From: JANWJE01 sp044326545
GTDB lineage: Bacteria; Chlamydiota; Chlamydiia; Chlamydiales; Parachlamydiaceae
Assembly (NCBI GenBank): GCA_044326545.1
Contig: JBIRBM010000002.1
Span: 1 to 64,000 of the forward strand
Length of the DNA: 64,000 bases
Reading direction: 5' to 3'
The notes beneath the pieces were generated by a model. That model did not search any database, was not told where the DNA came from, and saw only the letters and a list, made by a program, of their open reading frames with translations. The position numbers and the translations under genes are program-made. Positions 24,414 to 33,599 of this stretch are shown here, piece after piece (position 1 is the first letter of the stretch; every line of letters starts with the position of its first letter).

Positions 24414-27400
24414 ATGGCACAGAAAAATATCGCTCTTGGTTTTTATCAAGAATTTGCAACTGCCCAGTCAGTTGTTGCTCAACTCAAGCAGCAAAAATTT
24501 TCTCGTTTTGCCACGATTCACTGTAAAAGCGATCGAAATATTGACATTCATCGCTATTTTCCTTTGTCTCATTTATTGATTCCATTTATTGGATTCGTTT
24601 TCATGATTTCTCTAGTTTTTTTTAAATACTTTTCAGTGATTGATTTTTCTTGGTTAAACATCATCGTCGCTGTTTTGACGATGATTCCGATGATTGGGAT
24701 TTACACGTGTCATCGCGTTTCAGAATTAATCGATTGGGATCTGATTGATTCTTTTAAGAATAGAGTTATCGTCAATGAAATATTAATCATTGTTCATATC
24801 GATGATTCAGATGTCCGAGAAGTCATTGGTATTTTACGGAAAGTGAAACGCGGCCATCCTATGACGTTTCTATTACGCCCGGCAATATTTAATGAGAGGA
24901 ATATAGAGATCCCATCAGAGCCAATGACAATGGAAATGCTAGGGGAAGAGGCGGGCAAGGTTGCCCTCTTATTCGAACCGGCAACTTTTGGAACAGATCA
25001 TGGCTCCTCACTAATGAAGCGCCTTCAAACAAGCAGTCAAATGATTCAATTTCTTCGTCAACAGATTGCTGATGCTGAATACATAGAACAAACAATTCCA
25101 TCCTCCGCAGAATGGCTCCTCGACAATATGTATCTGGTTGAAGGAAGCATAGAAGATGTCAAGCTCAATATGCCAAAAAAATACCAAAAAAAGCTGCCTA
25201 AACTATCACATGGATCTTTAGCAGGATTACCAAGAATTTATGCTGTGGCAATAGAATGTGTGAAGAATACTGTCGGTCGATTAACTGGGGAAAATATTAC
25301 CCATTTTCTCAATCGTTATCAGATTAATCATCCTTTGACAATTGGGGAACTTTGGGCTTTTCCTTTGATGTTACGTTTGAGACTGATCGAATGGATTGAA
25401 TTCCTTGGCGGACATGTTGACAATCGTATGCGTGAAAGCGAATTAGCAAGTTTTTGGGGAAATAGGCTTTTGAATGCAGCTCATCATGATCCGGCAAAAC
25501 TCCCGATTTTTCTAGCAGATTTATCTCACGAGCAAACATCTTTTTCCGGCCATTTTGCAGAAGAATTGCTTGACCATTTATTTGATGAAGAAGCCATTGT
25601 TCCTATGGTAAGAAAATCGTTGGAAACATCTTTTAAATCAACTCTGGATGAAATACTGCATGAAGAACATCTCAATGAAACGTTCGAGCAAGTCGTTTTT
25701 TCTCATGCAATCAGAAGTTTAATCACCTTATCGCAACTTTCCTGGCCAGAGATTTTTGAGGCTGTCAGTCCTGTTGATGCTCTGTTAAGACAAGATGGGG
25801 CACAGATTTATTCAAAAATGGATTTTGCAACGAGAAATTGCTATCGACAAGCGATAGAAGAGATTGCACGGCGTGTTAATGTCAAAGAAGTAGACATTGC
25901 CGGTATCACCCTTTCATTAGCGGATAAGGGTGTGAAGTCATATGAAAAACATGTCGGATATTATCTCATTGATCTTGGACGCTCGACGTTAGAGCGCCGA
26001 GTCGGTTATAGCCCAACCCTTTTGCAGTCCGTCAAGAGATGGATCACCAAAAACCCCGCAAGCGTTTATTTGGGGGGGATCGCTTTGATCACCTTATTAT
26101 TAGAGGGTGGGATATGTTCTTTTTTATTGAACACGAACCTTCCTTTTTTTCAGATCGCATTATTTTTAATTCTGTCCTTCTTGCCTATCTCCGAATTAAG
26201 TGTTCAACTCGTCAATCTGATCTTAACCATTGTGATTCCAATATCATTACGACCAAAAATGTTATTTGAAACAGGGATTCCAATCGAATATAAAACTCTG
26301 GTTGTTGTCCCTATGATGCTGCTGAGTCCTGATTCGATACGTGAAGAAATCAACGGTTTAGAAATTCGTTATTTAGCCAATCCCGACCCATCTTTAAATT
26401 TTGCATTATTTAGTGACTTCTCAGATGCAAAAGAGCTCCATGCAGAAGACGATTCTGCGTTGCTCAAAATTGCAGTTGATGGCCTTCAAGCATTAGAGGA
26501 TAAATATGGGAAGAGTAAGTTTTTTCTTTTTCATCGAGCACGGATCTGGTCTAAAAGCGAAAATGCTTGGATCGGATGGGAGCGAAAGCGTGGAAAATTG
26601 GAATACTTAAATCGATTTTTGATGGGGGAAAGATTACCTGAAAATATCGTCTATATGGGTCAAGCAGAGGCATTGAAAGGAACGCGTTATGTCATCACTC
26701 TTGATGCGGATACTCAGCTTCCTAAGGATCAAGCTCGGGCCTTAGTCGAAGTCTTATCCCACCCCCTCAATAGCCCCTATTTCAGTGCAAATAAAAATGA
26801 GCTAGAAAGAGGTTTCACAATTATTCAACCTAGAGTTGGCACAGATTTTATTCAAGCCAAAGCTTCCTGGTTTTGTAAAATTTTTTCAGAGCCGACTGTC
26901 ATAGACCCTTACACTCAAGCGATTTCAAACGTCTATCAAGATCTTGTGGGAGAAGGCTCATACCATGGCAAAGGGATTTATGACGTAGAAGCTTTTCATC
27001 GCATTTTATCCCGGCATTTCCCTGAAGAACATCTCCTTAGCCATGATCTTATTGAGGGAGCATTTGTGCGGGTTGGATTTGCTAGTCAAATTTGTTTATT
27101 TGATAGACATCCAAAAGATTATTTATCATGGGTTAAACGACAACATCGTTGGATGCGTGGCGATTGGCAAATTATTGATTGGCTTTGGAGCACCTCTCCT
27201 TTACAAAACGGCAAAACAGAGGTGAATGGCCTTTCCTGGTTTAATCGGTGGAAAATTTTCGATAATTTACGTCGAGCCCTTTTACCGATTGCCCTTCTCC
27301 TTCTTTTAACTGTCGAGTGGACACTTTCACCGGCTCCGGGATTATTCACAGGTTTGGTCCTCTTTATTTTACTTTTTCCGATTCTTTTATTGTGCATACG

Positions 27401-30400
27401 TAAGGGATGTTCTTATTCTTTTTTTTCAATAAGATCATTTTTAATTGAGTTGAAGCTCTTAAGCTTACGGTTTCTGATTACAATTGCACTATTACCTTTC
27501 GAGGCATTCCTTTGCCTTGATGCTCTCTTGCGTGTCGCTTTTCGACGTCTCATTTCACATCACAATTTATTGGAATGGAGAACCGGGGAATGTATCTGCA
27601 ATGGTCTGAAAATCCATCAAAAATTTGTCCTTCAAGTCGGACTGGTCTCTTTTTTTGCTTTGATGATTTTAGGGGCTGTCGCTTCATTAGCTCCCCATGC
27701 GGAGCTGATTGCTTGGCCTTTTTGTTTGCTCTGGATGGCAGCTCCTTTCATTATTCAGTTTATAGATAAACCGTTAAATCATCGGATTCATGAAAATCTT
27801 TCTGACGTAGATAAAAAACGACTGCGACAACTGGGGCGCAAAACGTGGCGATATTTCGATGAATTGGTTGGACCACACACCCATTGGCTGCCTCCTGATA
27901 ATTACCAAACGGCTCTGAATATAGAAATTGCACAACGGACATCTCCTACGAATATCGGTCTATGGTTATTGGCTGTCATGAATGCTTATGACTTCAGGTA
28001 TATCACATGCGATATGTTGATTGATAAAACATTAGCAACGATTCATGAGTTAAAAAAGCTTGAACGGCATGAAGGGCATCTTCTTAACTGGTATAACATT
28101 CAAACATTAGATCCTCTTTTTCCTAGATATGTCTCGACAGTAGATAGCGGGAATTTTCTGGCTTGCATCTGGACATTGAAGCAGGGGATGGATGAAGTCA
28201 TCTCCTCTTTAATTGTACCGCCAGATGCTCTTTCAGGACTCAAAGATACGATGGATATCCTTGAAGAGACGGATAAATTTGAAAAAATTGACGAGGTGCG
28301 GCGTTTATTTGACACTGTTGAATCAGGTGATTTTTTGGCTTTTATTTCAAGAGTTGAGAAAGCTTTACACATTGTCCAAGGACTCTGTGTTGAAAAAGTT
28401 GACACTTACTGGTTGCAGCAGATTGAAGAACAGTTAGGCGGATGGAAGTCTATCATTTCTCGTTATTTTACGTGGGTAGACATTCTCAACTCTCTTCCAT
28501 TAGAACATCTTCTCATCATCGATCCTCAAGCCTCGTTATGGAAAGATCAGGCACTGTCTTGCCACGTTTCATTAGAAACACTTGCAAATCAACAGGTGTT
28601 GTCCGCATTTGATCCATTGATTAAAGGTTCTCAAAGGCCCGATCTGCCTGATGCAATTCAAGCATGGGGAAAAGAACTACAAGAAGCCTTAGCGACAGCC
28701 CAATGGTTTGCTGGAGAGAAAATTGGTCTAGTCACAGAGTTAACCGCAGAGATTGAACATTTGTCTCAAGAAATAAACTTAAAGTTTCTCTATAGCATTG
28801 ATCGAAAGCTATTTGCGATTGGATATAATGTGGATACACGCAAACTGGATACCTCTTATTATGATTTGCTGGCAAGTGAAGCGAGAATTGCAAGCTTTGT
28901 GGGAATTGCTAAAGGTGACATTCCACTACAACATTGGTGGGCTCTTGGTCGATCGTATAGTCTTGTCGGAGGACGAAAAGTGTTGCTCTCTTGGGGGGGG
29001 ACAATGTTTGAATATTTAATGCCTTTGATATTCAACAAGCAATACCCCGATTCTTTAATAGGAGAGGCTTGTGATGCGGCTGTTGAGTGTCAAATTGATT
29101 ATGGAAAACAAAGAGGGTTTCCATGGGGAATTTCAGAATCTGCATTTAGCGCCATAGATGCACACAAAACGTATCAATATAAAAGTTTTGGAGTTCCAGG
29201 GCTTGGGCTTAAACGGGGATTAGAGAACGATCTTGTCGTTAGCCCTTATTCTTCCGTGCTGGCTTTAGCTGTTAAGCCCAAGTCCGCAATCGATAACTTG
29301 AAGAAAATGGCACAGAAGGATCATCTCAATCTTATGGGGCCCTATGGCTATTATGAATCGATAGATTTCACAAGACAAAGAAACTCTACCGGTGAACGAG
29401 GGGTAATTGTTTATGTCTATATGGCTCATCATCAAGGGATGATTTTTGCAACGATCAATAATCTTTTGAATCATGAGCCGTTAATCAACCGATTTCAGAA
29501 AGATCCACGTATTTGCGGAGTCAGCTTTCTACAATATGAACGGATTGCCTTTTCTCTTCCTGTCAAAGTCCCCAAAAGGAGAAAAGAACCGACCCTTACA
29601 AGACTAGAGCCTTTTTTTCAAACCCCTCTGATAGGAGTGGTGGAGACGAATGAAAGCGTGACACCAAAAATCAATCTTCTATCAAATGGAAAGTATTCTT
29701 TGATGATCACTAACGCAGGAGGAGGGTACAGTCATTGGGGAGAGATTGAAATTTATCGATGGCGTGCTGATACAACAAGGGATTCATGGGGAAGCTTTTG
29801 CTATATTAAAGATATGAAATCAGGGGACGTATGGTCAGGAGCCTATCAACCGACGCAAACTAGCGGCAAAGAGTATTCTGTCAATTTTAAAGGAGACAAA
29901 GCAGAATTTAGGCGAAAGGATCATCAAATTGAAACGTTGACCGAGATCGTTGTCTCTCCTGAAGATAATGCTGAAATACGGCTGATGACGTTAATCAACC
30001 ATTCTCATGACATCCGCTATATTGAACTGACAAGTTATCTGGAATTGTCATTAGCCCCACATGTCGTAGACCGCGCGCATCCCTGTTTTAATAAATTGTT
30101 TATTCAAACAGAAGCAATCCCTGAAGCTTGTGCTCTTCTTGCATTTAGACGGTTACGCTCGCCTGATGATCCTCAAATTTGGGCAGTGCATGTTCTTGCA
30201 ATCAACCCAACATCTGATGATCAATTCCAATACGAAACCGATAGAGATCGATTTATTGGGCGTGGAAATTCTTTAAAGCACCCCGTTGCTCTTCAACGTG
30301 ATTTATCAAATACAGAAGGGACTGTCCTTGACCCCATTTTTAGTTTGCGGCGACGTGTTGTGATTGAGCCGGGCAGAAGAGTGCAGCTTTCTTTTGTCAC

Positions 30401-33400
30401 AGCCGCTGCAGATGATCGCACTGCAGCGGTAGCATTGATAGAGAAATACAAAGATATCGGATCAAGTCATCGCGCGATAGAACTTGCTTGGAACTATGCC
30501 CAATTGGAATTGCGTCATTTGCGTATTCATCAAGAAGAAGTACAACTCTTTGAAGAACTGGCAAGTCGACTTATTTATCCTCATATTCAATTGCGTTCGG
30601 TTGAAGATCGATTACGTAAAAATCGATTGGGGCAATCAGGCTTATGGACGCAAGGAATTTCAGGTGATTTGCCGATAGTGGTTGTCACGGTTAAAGATAT
30701 TTATGATGTCAATCTTGTTAAGCAACTGCTAATTGCCCATGCTTTTTGGATGTCGCGAGGTCTTAAAGTCGATTTAATGATTTTAAATGAAGAGGAGACG
30801 GGTTATCTACAACCTTTGCAAGAGCAATTAAAAAGCCAAATTCAAGCCCATTCTTATCCTAATCAGATGGATAAACCGGGAGGTGTTTTTTTAAGAAATC
30901 TTCATCACATTTCTTCGGATCAACTGAATCTGATTTTGAGTTGCGCACACGCTGTTTTAGTTGGATCAAGGGGATTGCTTAGGCAGCAGCTGCTTTCACT
31001 TCAGTCTAAAGTGATAGATCTACCCAAGCTAATCATGAATAAAAATCTTAAAGAAGAGCCTTCCAGGCCGCTGCCATTTCTAGAGTTGCCTTATTTTAAT
31101 GGATTAGGCGGTTATACTCCAGATGGACGTTCCTATGTGATTTATTTGGGACCCAATACAAATACTCCGGCGCCATGGATTAATGTCCTTTCTAATCGGG
31201 AATTTGGAATGTTTGTTTCAGAAGCGGGTTTGGGTTGTACGTGGTATGGTAATAGCCAAACAAATCGACTCACTCCATGGAGTAATGATCCATTATTAGA
31301 TCCTATTTCAGATGCAATTTATATTCGAGATGAAGAAATGGGAAGTGTTTGGACGCCTACTCCGGCTCCTATTAGGGAGTTGGATGCTTACCGGATTTCC
31401 CACAGTCAAGGCTTCACAACATTTGAACACAATAGTCATGGGATCAACCAAGAATTATTGGTGTTCATTCCGGTCAATGATGAAGGGGGCCTTCCTTTGA
31501 GAATTCAACGCCTCCGTTTAACCAATTATTCATCTCAACGGCGAAAATTGAGTTTAACAGCTTACACAGAATGGGTTTTAGGGGGGGATCGAGAGGCGAC
31601 CCAAATGCATGTGATCACAGAATGGGATGCACAGAGTCAAGCACTTTTTGCCTATAACCGGTATCATCCCGATTTTGGTGGTCATGTCGCATTTTCATAT
31701 TCAAGTCGTCCTATCGCTTCCTATTGCGGGGATCGTACAGAATTTATTGGACGTCATGGTTCCCCTTCAGCTCCTGAAGCCCTTCGGAGAAAATCATTAT
31801 CCGGACATGTTGGCGGCGCTTTGGATCCTTGTTCTGCGCTCCAAGTGCTATTGGAGATCGATCCTGGAAAAGAAGAAGAGGTTGTTTTTATCATGGGTTA
31901 TGCCTCTGATTTTGACGCAGCCCGTCAATTGATATCGCAATCGCGAATGCCTGAAAAAGTCGCTCAATTTTTTTCCCATACACAATGCTGGTGGGATAAA
32001 ACTCTTAACATTATCCAAATTGATATTCCCGATCAGGCGATGAATTTTTCAATGAACAGATGGCTCATTTATCAAGACCTCAGTTGCCGCTTCTGGGGAA
32101 GAACTGCCTTTTACCAATCAAGCGGTGCTTACGGTTTTCGAGATCAGCTTCAAGATAGTATGGCACTTGTTTACTCAGTTCCACAAATTGCCAGGGAATA
32201 TATCCTTAAAGCTGCATCGCGACAGTTTTCCGAAGGGGATGTGCAACACTGGTGGCATCCGCAATCAGGAGCCGGAATCAGAAGTCGTTGTTCAGACGAT
32301 TTCTTATGGCTCCCATTTGCAACAGCCCATTACGTGCGTATTACCGCAGATGTGGGAATTCTTGAGGAGCAGATCTCATTTTTAAAAGGTGTTAAGCTTG
32401 CTGATGATCAAGAAGAGGTGTTTCAAGTCCCTGATATCTCCAAAGAAACCGCCTCATTATTGGAACATTGCCGCAGAGCTGTAAATAAAGGACGGACTGC
32501 AGGAGCTCATGGTTTGCCTTTAATTGGAACGGGTGATTGGAATGATGGAATGAATCTTGTTGGGATAGAAGGAAAGGGGGAGAGTGTATGGCTTGCTTGG
32601 TTTTTCATACATGTCATGAACGATTTTGCTGATCTTCTGATGTTTAGCCGTAGTGATCAAGAGGCGCAAGACGCTTTTCGATCAGAGGCTAAACGACTTG
32701 TAAAAGTTGTAGAAGAAACGGCGTGGGATGGTGCTTGGTATCGTCGTGCTTATTTTGATGATGGAACTGCGTTGGGTTCAAAGGAGAATCATGAAGCCTT
32801 TATTGATTCATTGCCTCAATCATGGGCCGTGATGACGGGTCTTGCAAATCCTGAGAGGGTTGCCATGGCGCTCAATTCCGTTGAAGAATATCTTGTCAAT
32901 GATAAGGATCATCTTGTTTTATTACTCGCACCACCTTTTGATAAAATGCCTTTGAACCCAGGTTATATAAAAGGATACCCTCCAGGAGTTAGAGAAAATG
33001 GAGGGCAATATACGCATGGAGCCGCGTGGCTAGCTCTTGCCTATGCAAGGACAGGTAATGGAGATCGAGCTGTCGAATTATTGAAAATGATGTCTCCGAT
33101 TTTGCATACTCCAACCCAAGAGGCGAATAATCTTTATAAAGTCGAGCCTTATGTGATTGCAGCGGATATTTACGCTCTTAAAAATCAAGTTGGCCGCGGT
33201 GGTTGGACCTGGTACACCGGATCTGCTAGCTGGATTTATCGGGTATGGTTAGAGGAAATTCTTGGCTTTACATTAAGAGGCCCCACCTTATCATTCAATT
33301 GTTCGATTCCAAAAGAATGGGACCAATTTAAGTTAGAGTATCGTTATAAAACTTCTCATTATGCGATCACGGTGACAAACCCCTATCATTTGAATAGGGG

Positions 33401-33509
33401 ACATCCTACCATCACTTTGGATGGACTGTTGCTTTCCTCGCTAGACATTCCACTTTTTGATGATGGAGGTCAACATCAGGTCAGTATTGTTCTGGAACCT
33501 TTTGTTTAG
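24414..33509 (+). CDS. cyclic beta-1,2-glucan synthase (GT84 + GH94)
   Basis: 3031 residues, the largest gene here and close to the roughly 2800-residue NdvB/Cgs proteins of rhizobia and Brucella. These inner-membrane enzymes polymerise UDP-glucose, then cut and cyclise the beta-1,2-glucan. Order: hydrophobic segments near 50-100; a long soluble stretch; TM segments near 555-610; GT84 domain with T-L-D-A-D-T-Q-L-P (about 762) and H-R-W-M-R-G-D-W-Q (about 911); more TM segments (965-1130); a glycoamylase-like domain (Y-N-V-D-T-R-K-L-D near 1470, then F-G-V-P-G-L-G-L-K); and C-terminal GH94 phosphorylase modules with Y-G-F-R-D-Q-L-Q-D (about 2572) and G-D-W-N-D-G-M-N (about 2706), which holds the expected catalytic Asp. 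AGGAG lies 6 nt before the ATG. No frameshift despite the length. Confidence 0.9.
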   Translation: MAQKNIALGFYQEFATAQSVVAQLKQQKFSRFATIHCKSDRNIDIHRYFPLSHLLIPFIGFVFMISLVFFKYFSVIDFSWLNIIVAVLTMIPMIGIYTCHRVSELIDWDLIDSFKNRVIVNEILIIVHIDDSDVREVIGILRKVKRGHPMTFLLRPAIFNERNIEIPSEPMTMEMLGEEAGKVALLFEPATFGTDHGSSLMKRLQTSSQMIQFLRQQIADAEYIEQTIPSSAEWLLDNMYLVEGSIEDVKLNMPKKYQKKLPKLSHGSLAGLPRIYAVAIECVKNTVGRLTGENITHFLNRYQINHPLTIGELWAFPLMLRLRLIEWIEFLGGHVDNRMRESELASFWGNRLLNAAHHDPAKLPIFLADLSHEQTSFSGHFAEELLDHLFDEEAIVPMVRKSLETSFKSTLDEILHEEHLNETFEQVVFSHAIRSLITLSQLSWPEIFEAVSPVDALLRQDGAQIYSKMDFATRNCYRQAIEEIARRVNVKEVDIAGITLSLADKGVKSYEKHVGYYLIDLGRSTLERRVGYSPTLLQSVKRWITKNPASVYLGGIALITLLLEGGICSFLLNTNLPFFQIALFLILSFLPISELSVQLVNLILTIVIPISLRPKMLFETGIPIEYKTLVVVPMMLLSPDSIREEINGLEIRYLANPDPSLNFALFSDFSDAKELHAEDDSALLKIAVDGLQALEDKYGKSKFFLFHRARIWSKSENAWIGWERKRGKLEYLNRFLMGERLPENIVYMGQAEALKGTRYVITLDADTQLPKDQARALVEVLSHPLNSPYFSANKNELERGFTIIQPRVGTDFIQAKASWFCKIFSEPTVIDPYTQAISNVYQDLVGEGSYHGKGIYDVEAFHRILSRHFPEEHLLSHDLIEGAFVRVGFASQICLFDRHPKDYLSWVKRQHRWMRGDWQIIDWLWSTSPLQNGKTEVNGLSWFNRWKIFDNLRRALLPIALLLLLTVEWTLSPAPGLFTGLVLFILLFPILLLCIRKGCSYSFFSIRSFLIELKLLSLRFLITIALLPFEAFLCLDALLRVAFRRLISHHNLLEWRTGECICNGLKIHQKFVLQVGLVSFFALMILGAVASLAPHAELIAWPFCLLWMAAPFIIQFIDKPLNHRIHENLSDVDKKRLRQLGRKTWRYFDELVGPHTHWLPPDNYQTALNIEIAQRTSPTNIGLWLLAVMNAYDFRYITCDMLIDKTLATIHELKKLERHEGHLLNWYNIQTLDPLFPRYVSTVDSGNFLACIWTLKQGMDEVISSLIVPPDALSGLKDTMDILEETDKFEKIDEVRRLFDTVESGDFLAFISRVEKALHIVQGLCVEKVDTYWLQQIEEQLGGWKSIISRYFTWVDILNSLPLEHLLIIDPQASLWKDQALSCHVSLETLANQQVLSAFDPLIKGSQRPDLPDAIQAWGKELQEALATAQWFAGEKIGLVTELTAEIEHLSQEINLKFLYSIDRKLFAIGYNVDTRKLDTSYYDLLASEARIASFVGIAKGDIPLQHWWALGRSYSLVGGRKVLLSWGGTMFEYLMPLIFNKQYPDSLIGEACDAAVECQIDYGKQRGFPWGISESAFSAIDAHKTYQYKSFGVPGLGLKRGLENDLVVSPYSSVLALAVKPKSAIDNLKKMAQKDHLNLMGPYGYYESIDFTRQRNSTGERGVIVYVYMAHHQGMIFATINNLLNHEPLINRFQKDPRICGVSFLQYERIAFSLPVKVPKRRKEPTLTRLEPFFQTPLIGVVETNESVTPKINLLSNGKYSLMITNAGGGYSHWGEIEIYRWRADTTRDSWGSFCYIKDMKSGDVWSGAYQPTQTSGKEYSVNFKGDKAEFRRKDHQIETLTEIVVSPEDNAEIRLMTLINHSHDIRYIELTSYLELSLAPHVVDRAHPCFNKLFIQTEAIPEACALLAFRRLRSPDDPQIWAVHVLAINPTSDDQFQYETDRDRFIGRGNSLKHPVALQRDLSNTEGTVLDPIFSLRRRVVIEPGRRVQLSFVTAAADDRTAAVALIEKYKDIGSSHRAIELAWNYAQLELRHLRIHQEEVQLFEELASRLIYPHIQLRSVEDRLRKNRLGQSGLWTQGISGDLPIVVVTVKDIYDVNLVKQLLIAHAFWMSRGLKVDLMILNEEETGYLQPLQEQLKSQIQAHSYPNQMDKPGGVFLRNLHHISSDQLNLILSCAHAVLVGSRGLLRQQLLSLQSKVIDLPKLIMNKNLKEEPSRPLPFLELPYFNGLGGYTPDGRSYVIYLGPNTNTPAPWINVLSNREFGMFVSEAGLGCTWYGNSQTNRLTPWSNDPLLDPISDAIYIRDEEMGSVWTPTPAPIRELDAYRISHSQGFTTFEHNSHGINQELLVFIPVNDEGGLPLRIQRLRLTNYSSQRRKLSLTAYTEWVLGGDREATQMHVITEWDAQSQALFAYNRYHPDFGGHVAFSYSSRPIASYCGDRTEFIGRHGSPSAPEALRRKSLSGHVGGALDPCSALQVLLEIDPGKEEEVVFIMGYASDFDAARQLISQSRMPEKVAQFFSHTQCWWDKTLNIIQIDIPDQAMNFSMNRWLIYQDLSCRFWGRTAFYQSSGAYGFRDQLQDSMALVYSVPQIAREYILKAASRQFSEGDVQHWWHPQSGAGIRSRCSDDFLWLPFATAHYVRITADVGILEEQISFLKGVKLADDQEEVFQVPDISKETASLLEHCRRAVNKGRTAGAHGLPLIGTGDWNDGMNLVGIEGKGESVWLAWFFIHVMNDFADLLMFSRSDQEAQDAFRSEAKRLVKVVEETAWDGAWYRRAYFDDGTALGSKENHEAFIDSLPQSWAVMTGLANPERVAMALNSVEEYLVNDKDHLVLLLAPPFDKMPLNPGYIKGYPPGVRENGGQYTHGAAWLALAYARTGNGDRAVELLKMMSPILHTPTQEANNLYKVEPYVIAADIYALKNQVGRGGWTWYTGSASWIYRVWLEEILGFTLRGPTLSFNCSIPKEWDQFKLEYRYKTSHYAITVTNPYHLNRGHPTITLDGLLLSSLDIPLFDDGGQHQVSIVLEPFV

Positions 33510-33516
33510 ATTGCTC

Positions 33517-33599
33517 TAGGGTGTGTCATCAATTGCTAATCGCCCTCTATTCAAGATGAACTTGAATAAAGGGCGATTATCAATTGATGACACGCCCTA
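33517..33599. repeat. repeat family B, palindromic copy (83 bp) at a convergent gene end
   Basis: GGGTGTGTCATCAATTGCTA on the left pairs with the inverted GGGCGTGTCATCAATTGATA on the right. Arms of about 40 bp meet at a 4-bp centre; the middle part seen in the copy at 7661 is missing. It fills the gap between the glucan synthase and the M16 peptidase. The last three bases (33597-33599) are the peptidase TAG stop. It can act as a two-way terminator. Confidence 0.8.

Noticed and set aside
24208..24579. 123-codon frame before and across the glucan synthase start
   Set aside because: It lies in the 165-bp palindrome and then overlaps the large gene out of frame.
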